Numbered from the stretch's first letter, positions 20,096-32,784 are shown. The stretch: 64,000 nucleotides of DNA from Apricaphanius iberus (GCA_028564705.1 JAPXFQ010000351.1:1922001-1986000), one strand, 5' to 3'. Translations and numbers: made by a program. The notes: a model not told the origin generated them from the letters alone.

Positions 20096-22984
20096 TCACT
20101 GGTGCCCCCCTGTTTTGGGAGCAGAGCACAAGACAGAAGAACTTCTGCGCTGGTTGTATCGATTTTTCTTTCTTTGGCAGTTATGGCAGGCACCTGGCAC
20201 TATCCGTCATCAGCCCACTCACCCCCTCCCATCTCATCTCCCCAGGAACATAAATTACATCTCAAGAATGTTATCTGAGGGGTTCTCTGTTGGGATGGGA
20301 AAGAGAAAAAGAGAGAAAAAATATAGAGGAAGAAAAAGACAGACAGAGAGTCGATCCTCTCAGCCTATTCAAATCAACTTTTATTTAAACTTTTTATTTT
20401 CATATTCCTTAATCTCCTTCCTCGAATGCTGAATTCAAATATCTTTTCCACTCAGACTGCCTATGTGGGCTCTATTTAACTTTTATTTTAATCAGTTATA
20501 TTAGCAATAATTTCTTCAGTATTAGTTATGGTAAAAATATACTAATTTATAGGTTTGCTCTCTCCAACAGGGATGGTCATTAATCCTTATATATCTAATT
20601 AAACTGTTGTTCTAATTCTTCCCCTGCTTATTTTAATTAATGTTTCCTGCATTTTTCATCCAATTTATATTTTATACTTTATCAATACAATGCCTTTCTC
20701 TATTTTGTCAATTTGATAAATGTCTCTTTCATCTCATGTGTAAATTAAATATTTATAAAGATTGACCATCGCAATCTTTTATCAACACACTTAGTTCTTT
20801 TTAGTAATTTAACCATTTTATATTTATTTCAATTAAAAATTGGCTTGCTTTTCAATCTGTCCTTTATCAATACAGCTTGTATTTTTATTCTTAGTTAGCC
20901 AATTTAATCCTATTTAGAAACCCACTACATTTTTGACACCATCTAGATTTATGTATTAAGTATTCTCTCGAGCTTCTCTTCTTTTTAATTTAAAATTATT
21001 TTTTAATCTAAAACTAAAACTTACCTATTTAGTATCGCTTATGAGTAACTGTTTTTACTTGTTTGTTTTTAATTGTCACACGAATTATTGTCTTAATCAC
21101 TGTAAATGCTCATTTGTATTCTAATCATAAGTAAAGCACCCTGAATTGCACTGTGTTGAAAGTGTGCTATACAAGCAAAACTGCCCTGGCGCGCCTTCTT
21201 TTTAATTAAGACTAATTTAAATGTTATCAAGTATTTATCTTAATAGTATTTCTTAATCCCCCCTTTACCAAGCTTGTATTTGTTTCTATAAAATATTAGA
21301 TCCGAATTAAACAAGCGTAATTATTTAATGTCGTTTTTATGAGGTAGCTCCTGATTGTTTTCAAGAGGTCCAACCTTAAATCGCTCCTCCGAGCTGTTTT
21401 TTTTTTTTTTTCTATCTATTTGTTCATTCACCATTGATCTTACGAGTGAATGCCCCAAGCCGAAGCTTAGTAAAGTTAAAATGGTTTATAAACTGATGTT
21501 TAGCTTCTCATCAAGTTATTTTTATTCAGAGATTTATCAAAAAACCAAGAGTCTTGAACAGAATCCGCTCGTTGCTAACTGTCCCAGCGATTCACCGTAG
21601 CCTACAGCCTGGTGCTAACGTTAGCCCTTTTCGGCCAACGTCGCTTAAAACAGTTAAACTCTACCGCGAAACTACTCAACAAAATAGCAACATACCCTTC
21701 GGTAAATAGAGAACTCCACACCTCAATTTCAATTTTTATCAGCGTAGTTCACACCACTTTTTCCAGATTTTAATTTGGCACAAAATTAGACGTATCCGTC
21801 ACAAATTCAGCACGGACTGAAACGCGTACCCAACATCAGTTCCGCATTTGGAACAACGTATATTCTATTATGACTGTCCCAGACAGAACACAAAGCACTA
21901 ACTTTTAGATTGTATTAAATTATTTTACCGCTGAGGTTTAGACCAATCTGCCACAAATCCCGTAGTCTGGCTTGAGTGATTTCCCAGTGCCGGCTTCCGG
22001 AAAACAACTCCGCAGACTCGGACAGACGCCACAAACCCTCTATACCCATTAATTTATTTATTAAAGCATATACTTAAAGCCTGTTTATTTCACCCATGCT
22101 TTTAAGCTCAAAATCATGAAAACCTTGCTCCGAGTACCGACGTTCTCCCCACCGAGCTGGGTCAAAAATGTAAACACCCCCGTTCTCCTCACGGGATAAA
22201 AAGCTTCCATTTTGATGGCCTGTTCTAAAATGTTTATATCTATATATTTTAGAGTGTTTAATTTCACTTATCCATTCATATGTTCTTAGATAATAGTTTA
22301 TACTCGAGTTTTTACTAAGGATACTCCTGTTTTAACACGAACCCAAAAGTTCAGCTCACCTCTCAACTTCCTGCTTTCACATAAAGTTGAAATCTCACAC
22401 ACACACACACACATACCCAGCGCTGAGATCTCTCTCACACACACTTTCTCCGCTATTTTTCTTTCCTCTCTGTGATTCTATTCCCCCACACAGTCTCACA
22501 ATCACTCGTCAACTATATATTCTGCAGTTAAATCTCTTTATCTTCTAAGTGGGACTCACGCTCATGAAATTGTCGGTCTTGTCTTCCACTTTTATGGCTA
22601 TCTACTGTGTTTTATGTGAGTTTACAACTGTGTGCTGGAGAGACGCCCGTTACGGAGCACAGTCACGGCTGAGACAGGCTCCCACAGACCCTCAACAGAC
22701 ACAAATGTTCCTGTCAAATAGAAGCAATCATTAACTCTCTGAGTTTTATTTGCTTCCTTATTGTGTAATTTGGGTTGCCTTTACAGTCTTACTTCGCAGA
22801 TGTCCCAAAAGGAGATCAGCGCTTGTTCAGATCTGCTCCGGTCCCAACATTCATATCATGTGTATTTAGTTTTCATGAGTTTTCAGGTCCAGGGACTCAA
22901 ACCCAGCGCTATAACCCAGTTATAGTATTTTTCTCGTCAGAAAAATGTTAGGACGCCACTCCTAGAAAGATGCTTACTTCTTAA
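20096..22984. other. AT-rich noncoding stretch
   Basis: No recognisable genes. Near 21,130-21,180 a LINE-tail-like sequence (GAAAGTGTGCTATACAAGC) is present, and a short CA repeat lies at about 22,398-22,413. This may be degraded ERV-B leader and gag DNA, but I see no gag motif. Confidence 0.4.
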
Positions 22985-23250
22985 TTTCTTATTACAAAAT
23001 CCTTACTACAAAATTTTGGGAATTCAACCCAGGGACTTGAACCCGGAATTTAGGAAATCTTTCATTCCTGGGACTCCAACCCTTAATCACTTTTAATCAA
23101 TATCAACTCCTGTTAAATTTCTTATTACAAAATCCTTACTACAAAATTTTGGGAATTCAACCCAGGGACTTGAACACGGAATTTAGGAAATCTTTCATTC
23201 CTGGGACTCCAACCCTTAATCACTTTTAATCAATATCAACTCCTGTTATC
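22985..23250. repeat. 133 bp tandem duplication
   Basis: 22,985-23,117 is repeated immediately by 23,118-23,250, with a single clear difference (GAACCCGG against GAACACGG) before the last few bases. The words AAAATTTTGGGAATTCAACC and TTCATTCCTGGGACTCCAAC occur in both. Confidence 0.95.
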
Positions 23251-23431
23251 CACTTTTAGAAAATTTATCAACCTCAGTTACTTGGAGTCTAGACACAAGA
23301 AGATTTTGGACAAAGCCAATGAGCAGAAGAAAAGGTCTGCTTACCTTAAGTTTGTGGGCACGCCTTGTGTCAGTCTCCTTTCGCCTTGGTCAGGTTCAAA
23401 TCAGCTCCAAAAAATCTTTTTTAGGACAAAA

Positions 23432-23449
23432 ATCCCAGCGGTGCCTCCA
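23432..23449 (-). promoter_or_regulatory. ERV-B primer binding site, tRNA-Thr
   Basis: On the minus strand TGGAGGCACCGCTGGGAT lies three bases after the LTR end. It is complementary over 18 bases to the 3' end of vertebrate tRNA-Thr (ATCCCAGCGGTGCCT plus CCA) as I remember it. A splice-donor-like AAG|GTAAGC follows about 85 bases downstream on the minus strand. Confidence 0.8.
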
Positions 23450-23452
23450 ATT

Positions 23453-24001
23453 TGTTGTGGTATAATTCTACCACCCCTAGGTTCAGGATTCTTGGAGACA
23501 TTTCTTGTAGATAAAAAGAGTTGATCAACAAAAATACTCAGAGACTCAGCTTCAATTCACCTTTGCAAAGCGGAGAACACCACAGCTCTTCAGCAGCTGT
23601 CAGTATGTGTTCTGTTGCTCTTACCGCAACAGGCTGGTTTTTTGAAAAACACACAGCAGTACGACCCTCCTACTTACGTACAAAAAAAGAGCTCTACAGT
23701 TTCAAAGTTCAGTACTTTTCCACTAACAGTTTTACAACTCAGTGACCTGTCGTTCCACATACACATGAATGGTCAGCAGACGAATCATAGTTTTCCCATA
23801 CCTTTCGCTTCCCCGAGACCTTGAATAGTTCATGTATGAGTTATGTTTGTTATCCCAGCACAGCGCTCGTAACTCCCTTTTTCACTCCTTGTTTTCTGCT
23901 TAGACTCAGCTCTGTCCTCCCAAATAACCACCTGCCATAAACACTGAGTTTTCCCACGATCACAGATTCACATAATTGTAATTGTATATATGACCCTTAC
24001 A
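23453..24001 (-). repeat. ERV-B 5' LTR
   Basis: The minus strand ends ...CCACAACA next to the primer site, and its last 70 bases match 15,831-15,900. The start is set at a TGTAAGGG near 24,001, about 549 bp away. That start is a guess from the TG rule; a target duplication is not evident. Confidence 0.6.
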
Positions 24002-24024
24002 TAAGTATATGTTCTTACTACTTC

Positions 24025-24785
24025 ACTAATGAGCACATCAGCCACATCTTAAATAGACCCCCCCACTACCGTGAAAAGCACCTTGTGAACTGAAAATGAG
24101 TGGCGAGAAAAGAGCAAGGAAACCTAACTGGTCGCAGGACCAATTATTACTACTGGCACAGTTGGTACTGGAGAGGAGGACGGTCCTCAAAGTGCGATTC
24201 GGAGCCGGGATTACTAATAAGAAGAAAACGGTGGCATGGGTGGAAATTAGCAGAAACATAAATGCATCTTATCCAGCGGTGTCTTGAACGGCAGAAGACT
24301 GTGAGAAGAGATGGTATTCTCTACAGTCCCAGTGTCGGCTCGAGATCGCTGCTTATGAAAAGGATGTTGCTGCAACAGGTAGGCAATGTCCGTCATATAG
24401 GCATCCCTACATATGTTGCATAAATTGGAAGACGTGCACGTTTTCTTCTTTGTCCAGGGGGAACAATATATAATGGACACGATTTAGTCAGTATCGTTTG
24501 ATCAATTCAGAATCATCCAGAGTATCCAACACATTGCGTCTTGCTGCAGCCATTTTGGGACTCTTTGTGAATAGGTCTTAGGGAGTTAGGAGTCCTCTTG
24601 ACTTCTTTTAAGGACTCCCAGACTTAGGAGCTACTTTTAGGCCTAAAAGTGGTTGTGAATTACTTTTATCTTAAGAAACTAGGAGTCCTAAATTTAGGAG
24701 TGACACACCCACATTCTTTAAGAGTTACTCCTAAATTTGCCAGTTAGGACCTACTTTTAGCCCTAAGATTCTTTGTGAATACGGC
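24025..24785 (+). mobile_element. Harbinger-like element with Myb/SANT gene, 5'-truncated
   Basis: Holds a Myb/SANT-like frame and ends in a long terminal repeat-rich arm whose tip is TTTGTGAATACGGCCCC (24,769-24,785). The same tip, inverted, starts the composite element at 29,712. The arm is full of TTAGGAGT/ACTCCTAA words. The other end is missing, next to the ERV-B LTR. Confidence 0.65.
24096..24287 (+). pseudogene. Myb/SANT-like DNA-binding protein of Harbinger type, truncated
   Basis: Starts MSGEKRARKPNWSQDQLLLL, a Myb/SANT-like fold found in the DNA-binding partner that PIF/Harbinger elements encode beside their transposase. Trp and Leu spacing match the homologous frame at 35,981-36,358. 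This copy stops at residue 63, where the other reads on through EDCEKRWYSLGSQCRLKIA. Matching sequence continues after the stop to about 24,480, so this is a recent break. Confidence 0.7.
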
Positions 24786-26584
24786 CCCTGGTCACTAGTG
24801 ATTTTGAGTAGTAGCTATAGCTTAGTTGTATTATTTACAAGTTAAAGAATAATGTCCTTTTTTTAGTTAAAAAATCTGAAAAGGACCAGCTCAGTGCCCA
24901 AATCTGAGCTCACATAAAACTTTTATTAAACTGAGGATACATATTCTTCACCTCAAACTTATTACTGCACCCCTTCCTATCTGATTTTGCAGCCTTTACA
25001 ATACATATGTTAGTAAGCCTAAATAACTTTATTATAATGTTTTAGCATTTCCAAAAGTATACAACTAAATACATAAGGAAACATGCTTAACTTACCATCA
25101 TTCCAGGGGTAGACACCGAAGGAAAAGCCCTGTGAAAAGCTACCATGATGCATATCTCCTGCTTGGAGAGACCCAGCCAGCCATGTTGCTTGAGTTGTGC
25201 CTGAGTCACCTGGGTGGTTGTGGTTTGTAGCAGCTGTGGTGGCTGCAGTTAGAGTGTGAATGTAATCATGTTTTGTTGAGAGCGGTGAAGACATGGGGTG
25301 TTTCTCAATGCCCAGGAACCTCACCTTGATGCCTTGGTCTCGCCCTGGTTGCCTAGGAGATGCATAATCAGGGACCGACAAGGCATGTTCCAATGTTCAT
25401 GTGCTACCGAGGCATCTGTCCTTCATTTGTTAGCAGTTTAGCTAATTGACCAAGGATACATCATAGGTGCCTTGATGCCTTCTCTCTTGGTCAAAAATTT
25501 CCCACAGTACAGTGCGGTAGGTAGGGTGACCACCTGCTAATAAGCCCAAGGGGGGACAAGGGGTATGTTTCTGAGGGACAATGTGGGACACTGCCTGGCG
25601 TGGCAGTGCCCCCACCCGACGGGCAGACTCACTGATAGTGGTTTACCCATTTTTAGCACATACAACCTTACATGGTATATTAATAATGGCCTATCCCCCT
25701 AAACATGTGTAACTGCTGATGTATGCTCATGAATGATCAACCAATGTGTATTTTTTTCCAAAATAAAGATTCATAATATTTTTAACATTCAGTGAACTGA
25801 CTGATGCACTTCCACTTACGATTTACTTTAGCTATTTAAGTTTATTTATTTTTCCATTACAGTTTGTTTACTTTAAATAAATTATAATAATAAAATTATA
25901 GGATCAACAGGAACTGTAGTTGCTCAACACCACAGGAACAGTTTAAAAAATAAAATAAAATTAAAAGTCTTAACTCACGACGCCAGAGGTTCACGGAACG
26001 AGAAGGATGGTGAACTTGCATGTTAGTAAAGGCAGGCACAGGGAAAAAAAACTATTCAGTGTTCTGGGAGCAACTTTAGGATTTCTGGGACACCTTTAGG
26101 ACTCAAACCAGCATCTGAATCAAATAAGGAAGAAAGATAAGTGACAGAATTAAACAACATTCATTTTTATGATAAGCTTCCAAATGGTTTTGCCAGTATA
26201 GACAGAGGACTGCAAACCCATCACCATCACAAGGCGAAAACTATACAAAAAGGTTCCAAGATACAATCCTATGCAAAACATATTTTGATCTAAAAGGCTA
26301 CCGTTTCCTAAAAGTAACACATTTGCACCCCTGTAGACAGTCCACCAATGTTTGATATCAATCAAACTTCAGAATCAGCGTTTTCTCTGCATCAAAATTA
26401 GTTTTTAAAATCCACGGACATCATATGTTCGATCCACGGCGCATTTCATACTGGATCAGAAAATAACTTTAATCGCTCCATTGACTCTCATTCATTTTCT
26501 TTGGCATTTGGGGACCCATGGACCGGAAGTAGAAAGGCGTGACTTAGTCTCCCCCGAAGAAAGAAGCTAATGCATTCATGTTTG
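24786..26584. other. No gene; unidentified repeat DNA
   Basis: Only short frames. Around 25,230-25,500 sequence related to 6,270-6,300 appears inverted, and GCCTTGATGCC words recur, which suggests a nonautonomous DNA element. A precise end is not visible. Confidence 0.35.
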
Positions 26585-28005
26585 GTATGTGTGTGTGTTT
26601 GAGTAAGGTTGCCCACTTCTCCACGACTGGAGCTCCAGACTGCACGATGCCCTGTTGGTGTGGCAGAATGACACAATACTCATCATACAGCGCATCCATG
26701 TCCAACTTCTTGCTTAGCTGCAGGACCTCTACAGCTTCACAGAGATCAGAGAAGTTGAATGGGCTCTTCTTTCATGCCAGGCTAGCAACTTTCTTCTGGT
26801 AGTTGGAGTCTGAGAAGTCATAGCGCTGCTCCAGGTAGATGAGAGAGGACTGGTAGAAGTTGCACATGTCTTCTCTGAGCACATCTGCCTGGAAACTGCT
26901 GGAGGAGTACCCCCGTCTAGGCCCCAAAGAAACCATCCCTCTGTCATTGCTGTAGCTTGGTTTTTAGGGTGAATAACATATCGTGGAGCTCACAGACAGT
27001 CCCATCTTCTCGCTCCAGCACCAGCACAGTATCGTGGAAAATCTTCAGCGCATTGCTGAGGAAGTACAGGTAAACCTAAAAGAAGTAAGGAGAGTGTATG
27101 ATCCTGTATGCTGGCACTGTTTCCATTATCATATTTTGTCTAATCCCTGTTTCATTTAATAATATTTAGATGAAAAAAATAGTTGATTGCAAATAAAATT
27201 AATTACCTGTAGATCAAGGGGGTTGCCCTCACCATCCTGGTCATCCTTGAACAGCCGCCATAGAGACTTTGGGCACTGGTCCTCTCCCAAAGAAAGTAGG
27301 TCTTGATAGGAGCCCAGCTGTCGTGAAGCCTCTTCACTGCAGGCCACAAGCTCAGCCATCTTGTGGGCACATGTCTAAGCAGGGACTGGTACTCTATCTC
27401 CACAAAGGTGTGAATTGACTTAAGTTCCTCAATGCGTTGCAGATGAGGAGAAGTCGCTAAAGGTCCTGTGATGGACTGGCAACTTGTCCAGGGTGTACCC
27501 CGCCTCTCGCCCGTTGACAGATGGAGATAGGCACCAGCCCCCCCCGCGACCCCTGGAGGACTAAGCGGTTCAGAAAATGGATGGATGGATGACTAAAGGT
27601 CTTGTTGACGACATTTTCGATGTCAATATTTAGACGATCTCCTGCGTATTTTTCACTGTTGTGAATGATGTGGGCCACACAGTTTGCCTTCAAAATGCAA
27701 CTGTTGTTCTCTTTCAGTTTCTGGAAGACAGAGTTGTATCTCTCGTAATTCAGACTAGCATTCTCAGCGGAATACGCAGATATCATGTCTAGTCCCAGTC
27801 CATTTCCCTCCAGCTTGGTTACTATCTGGTTGTGGATCGCAGCAGATGTTTTATCACTGTCATCATAGAAATCAAGGACCTTCATCTGTACTCCGAAGTC
27901 TGGCGTCCAGTAACGCACTGACAATGGGAAGAGCTTGGTAGTCCCATGATTGGATGCATCTGAAGCCACTGAGAAGAATGGCGTGTTGGCTGTGGAGACA
28001 CACAC
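26585..28005 (-). pseudogene. hAT-superfamily transposase (ZBED-like), broken
   Basis: Minus-strand frames in order: 28,005-27,600 with FFSVASDASNHGTTKLFPLS and ILKANCVAHIIHN; 27,403-27,156 with RHVPTRWLSLWPAVKRL; then about 27,070-26,950 and 26,800-26,590 with SPFNFSDLCEAVEVLQLSKK after an in-frame TGA near 26,773. These match hAT transposases of the DUF4371/ZBED-like kind, which cut and paste DNA with an RNase H-like fold. The Asp in SDASN fits the first catalytic residue. Where relatives have SADN, this reads SAEN, so the second acidic residue is changed. A short tail insertion at 27,466 breaks the frame. Confidence 0.75.
27466..27592 (+). mobile_element. 127 bp RTE-type tail insertion
   Basis: CTGTGATGGACTGGCAACTT through CGGTTCAGAAAATGGATGG, ending in a GGAT run, flanked by CTAAAGGTC at 27,457-27,465 and 27,593-27,601. 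It lies inside the hAT gene and is therefore younger than it. Confidence 0.85.
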
Positions 28006-29711
28006 ACAGGTGGGATGAACTTAAAAGAGATTCTCTAAAAACAGATTATTATGAAAATACAAGATACTGCTTTTTTTATGTAAGTCAAACTCAATGTTTT
28101 ATTTTATGTTCAAATGAATTCTAAAATACTTTATTTCTTACAGAGGGAAATTAAATCTTGTCGCATCTCATATCATCCAAGTACAGTCAAAGACCCTGTG
28201 TGGAGGGTAATGCTGTGGGCAGGAAGGATCTTCAGTAGCGGTCAGTCTCTAAATGAATCTGAAGATTCATTAATTAAATGAACCAATACTTTTTATACTT
28301 TATATAATACTATTAACCATTTAAGCCACTATTTGAAAATAAATTCAACATAACAATGCCATTTTTTAAAATGGTGAAACTTGCAATAAGGTAAAAAGAT
28401 AATAATACATGGCTTAGAATTTGAAGTCTTACCTAGGTTATGAGTACTGAACTCAAATGCAACTTAAAATGCACCTACTGCTAAAATGTGTCATAAAAAA
28501 TCTTCAAAAAACTATGATCTACACTTTTATTAGACATTACATAGTCAGTATCTTTAAACTTAAAACGTTAAGTCAGTGTTACTATGAAAATGTTTTGGTT
28601 TACTATGATATATATATTTTTTTACAAATGCCCATGTAACTGTGATTGGATTCTAGACTCTTAATTAAATGAGAGAGATTCCTTTAAGTTTTTTGGAGGT
28701 TTTAATGTGATTAGAATTGATCATACAAGAGGACAGTAACACATTACAGTAAAATGCAGACTAGTGACCTGTGTCAATTTTACAACAACAAGCTTATATT
28801 ATTTCTAGTAACCTTGGTCTATCTATTCTACTTGATAAAGTACTACTCTCAGGGTGAGTCCCAGACTTTACGGTGTCTTTCTCTTTGATTAGTAAGAGCC
28901 ATCTCCACGGTAACGCAGGATGTGGACTATCATTGTCAAAACTCTTTGACTATGACTTGGGTAAAGGCGTAACTGTCTCTTGGTCAGGAATCCCTTGAAA
29001 AAGAGTTTTTTAATCTCAATGGGATTTTCCTGGTTAAATAAAGGTTTAAAAAATAAAATACTGATACTACAACATTAAGTAAACATGCGTCACAGTTGAT
29101 TACAAAGTACAGATAAATCATAACACTAAATCTTTCCACCACACGGCATTCAAGAGAGCTTAATGATACAGAGAAATTCACTCCTGAACCCAGTAAATAA
29201 GAGATTAACATTTTATGTAATTTTCTGTGATTTTGTATTTCTGAGTATATGTGGCAACCAAAGCTGCTGTTAGCAGTTAGTTTGTGTAGCTAGCCCAAAT
29301 AGGCTACTGGAATTAAACTATCTGAACAGTGAACATAAACCATCAGAGCCTCTTACCAGTTATGTTTGCAGATCGGTGTTTTAGTCCTTCAACAGATAAT
29401 ACATGAGTTCTCTCGGTGAGACGTTTTTTTAATCACGCTCAATGCTAATATCTCATTAGCAAGTAGCAGCCGCCATTTTTGCCTGGCGTTCCTTCTGCTA
29501 ATACGTACGTTGATGACATAAGAGCTGCTCCATCTGGTGCCAGTCAATTGTAGTCAAAGAAAATATACAATTTAAACTATATAAATAAATAAACTATAAA
29601 GTAATTTTATATATAATGTTTAGAAAAATAACAATGCTTTTATTCACATAATTAAAAAAAACTGCATTACAAGCATTTAGGGAGAAAAAAAATCGTTTTA
29701 ATGGCTTAGGA
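28006..29711. other. AT-rich stretch; short LINE tail inside
   Basis: No gene. At about 28,985-29,060 TTTTCCTGGTTAAATAAAGG resembles a common fish LINE 3' tail; a similar tail lies near 32,245-32,290. Confidence 0.4.
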
Positions 29712-29927
29712 AATCTGGGGCCGTATTCACAAAGAATCTTAGGGCTAAAAGTAAGTCATAACTGCAGTTACTCCTAATTTAGGAGTAACTCCTAAAAAAT
29801 GGGTGCGTGTCACTCTTAAATTTAGAACTCCTAGGTTCTTATGATAAAAGTAATTCACAACCACTTTTGGGCCTAAAAGTAGCTCCTAAGTCTGAGAGTC
29901 CTTAAAAGAAGTCAAGAGGACTCCTAA

Positions 29928-30345
29928 ACTTAATCCGGAATGTCTGGGAAGCAGGGGAAACCCTATGCCAAATGTCTGAGCAAACGGTCCCGGTCGAGTC
30001 GCCCGGTAAGAAGGGAATTTAATCCGGATTATCTGGGAAGCAAGGGAAACCCTACGCCAAATGTCTGAGAAACCGGTCCCGGTCGAGTCGCCCACCACCG
30101 TAAGGGACTTGTCCCAAGTGTCTGAAACTGATGCCAAAAGTTAAAGGAAGCCTCATGGTAGAACGCTTGCGCCACCCTCAGCAAAGTTCCATCCGACCGA
30201 CCCCATAACCAAATGTCCGGGATTTAATCCAAATGTCTGCATTCATCCTATGCTAAATGTCAAACTCGTAGACATTGGGGTTCAGTTACCGACATGTTGC
30301 TTGGGAACCCATGCTAAATTTCAGACATTTGGTACAAGTTCACTA
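29928..30345. repeat. About 418 bp insert with two ~72 bp GC-rich repeats
   Basis: This block is absent from the matching arm near 24,590. It contains two near-copies of a unit (about 29,934-30,003 and 30,020-30,092) that share GGGAAACCCTA, CCAAATGTCTGAG and CGGTCCCGGTCGAGTCGCCC. Related words (AAATGTCTG, AAATGTC) recur to its end. No family is recognised. Confidence 0.6.
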
Positions 30346-30974
30346 CACTCCCTAAGACCTATTCACAAAGACTCCCAAAATATTCTGCAGCCAGAAGCAA
30401 TGTGTTGGACAGTCTGGATGATTGGGAATTGACCAAACAATACTGACAATGTCCACAAGTAGCCTGTTTTTTTTTTTTTTTTAAACGAAGATTTTCCTCC
30501 GCTCGTTGAAAACAAAAAATTTCCATCCACACGTAACCGGAGAAATGCGTTTTTCAGCACATTCATAGACGTGACAAAGCAGTACGGGGCATAGTTCTCC
30601 CAAATCCTATCCACTAAGAATAACTTTCTTTCCTCTATCTTCAGTAAGCAGCAGTGATAAAACTTATAAAAGCAAACAAGCAAAACGTGCTTTAACAATG
30701 GATGATACCAACACAGCTCTGAGGGCATAAATGCTTTTTTTTTTTTTTAGAGTACACAGTTCGCACAAGTGATGTTGGAGCATTTTTTGTTGCGGATAGC
30801 AGGGCCGGACTGGGACAATAATTCAGGCCGGGAATTTGTATACATTACCAGGCCACCACCACCCAATTAACACAAAATGCCAAAACTGTTAGGTAGGTGC
30901 TGGAAAAGTGTAAAAAAATTAAACAAAAGCTACACATGGGCCCACTTACATCTTTTTCTGTTTCTCTCCTCTGC

Positions 30975-30977
<3 letters not shown>

Positions 30978-31041
<64 letters not shown>
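30978..31041. repeat. (AT)n microsatellite
   Basis: About 32 uninterrupted AT units. Poly-Ile/Tyr frames across it are artefacts. Confidence 0.95.
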
Positions 31042-31043
<2 letters not shown>

Positions 31044-31065
31044 CTGTTCTGCAATAACCTGTACT

Positions 31066-31901
31066 AGTGATGGTAAATTTGATTATTTTTACTGAATCGA
31101 GTCTGAATGAGTCACTCACTAAAATGAATCAGTTTTTTTGAGTCATTTTGAGTCACTGAGTCAGCTGCCCAGAGAGCGCAAAAAATTCACATTTTCACTC
31201 ACACTTAATATGTTTCTCGTTTTAGGTTAATCCTGCTGCTAAAATGAGTGAATAAAAAAAAAGAATTATCTTATAGAGCAAAAAAGAGCAAAAAAAAATA
31301 CGATTTCTAAAGGGAACATTTATTTTCCTTTCAGTAGAATATTAATACAATTTCTGACAAATAGAAAATGAAAAATGAATCAACAAAATAAAAATCCAAA
31401 ATATAAATAAAAAAAAATAAAGTTAGTTGCCAACCAAAATAAAGGAGAAGAAGTAAAAACTGTGAGCCGGAGGGGGTGAGTTGTTTCATTTTATTCAGCT
31501 CGTGAGCTGTGAGCTGGGTGGGATGGAACGATTAATTCACGCTTTGACTCAGCACTGGACATTGCAGGCTAGCTCTGGTTTGCTCTTGGAAAGGAAGGGG
31601 TGAGTAACTCAGTGGGCTGTTAGCATGTTAACAGAGCAATGCTGCTGTGAACTACTGAGCTATTCTCTGGATGTGAGCTTTGTACGCAGGGATTTTTCTT
31701 CCAGCTCAGAGCAGAAATGGTTTTTTTTTTTTTTAAATTGGCTGGTTTTTTTCTCCCGAGAATTTAATTAAAAACTACTAATGAAATATTAACTGGAAAG
31801 AGTCAGTAAATTAGTCACTTGTGGTAGTGAATCATGATTCACGAGTCAGTAAAGTGATTTTCGAGTTTTGAACGATTCGTTCACGACTCGCACATCACTG
31901 A
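31066..31901. mobile_element. Short hAT-like MITE
   Basis: Begins AGTGATGG and ends CATCACTGA, with CCTGTACT repeated at 31,058-31,065 and 31,902-31,909. The subterminal words GAATCGAGTCTGAATGAGTC and CGATTCGTTCACGACTCG are of the inverted-repeat kind. No coding frame. Confidence 0.75.
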
Positions 31902-31976
31902 CCTGTACTCAGCTTGCATAAGCTGAAATACTACTTAATCTACTACTACACTGTGTTTACTGTGGAGCCTTCACAT

Positions 31977-32162
31977 TTACCATCGTTCCTGTTTGGTTAG
32001 TACTTCAGTTGTACCTGAAAGATTCTGTTCTGATTCTTCACTACTGCTGCTGCTCTCCACAACTGCTGTGACCACAGGAACTCTTGCTGCACTTGGGCTG
32101 CTGCTAGTGCTGATACTGCTCACTTCTCCATCTTTGTAAAAACAAATCCAAAACCCACTCAT
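31977..32162 (-). CDS. Unrecognised Ser-rich ORF
   Basis: 61 residues with SSSSSEESEQN near the C-terminus. It might be an exon of the surrounding hAT element's gene, but no zinc finger or catalytic motif is visible. Confidence 0.15.
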   Translation of the reverse strand: MSGFWICFYKDGEVSSISTSSSPSAARVPVVTAVVESSSSSEESEQNLSGTTEVLTKQERW

Positions 32163-32784
32163 AATATCCCAGCTTTTTAGAATCAGTAATAGGCATTTTT
32201 TTATGCATTAGGTATGTTCATATAACATCACATGTCCTTACTCTTAATGAGATTTTGCCTGGTTAAATTCAGGTTAAATAAAATAATATTATACAATGAT
32301 TTCTATTTTTTTAATGTATTTTCTTGTGTCTATCTGACCACATTCTAAAATTTGTAATATTCTGTTAGGAGAGACCAGGGCTGGTAGTCTCAACATTGGT
32401 TGGTCGTCACATTTATTACAGCCACTGGCACTGGGGTTTAATTTTGATATTAAACATTTTGCTTATTATTTATTTGACATCATTTATCTATGAACATGCA
32501 ACATAGCGATAAGGATACATTCTGAATATTTTATTTTGTGTTTTATTTTGTGTTTACTTTTCTTTTATATGTTATTTTGATATTAAATATTTGTCAGCCA
32601 TCTTTAAAAACAAATTAATTAAAAAAACAAAAATAAGACCCATTATTTAAGGTAACATAGCTAAAACCATGCGTTAGCCAACTAACTTTTTCGTCAACGA
32701 GTTACATGGGGCTGGTTGTCACATATGACTCTGCTTTTTGTGCTTTGAGATAAGTCTGATAGTTGTTATGATAGTTCAGAAAAT

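Noticed and set aside
22985..23250. CRISPR array
   Set aside because: Only two long adjacent copies with no spacers; a tandem duplication in a eukaryotic genome.
30845..31095. Frames with poly-Ile/Tyr
   Set aside because: They are translations of the AT microsatellite and lie partly in element termini.
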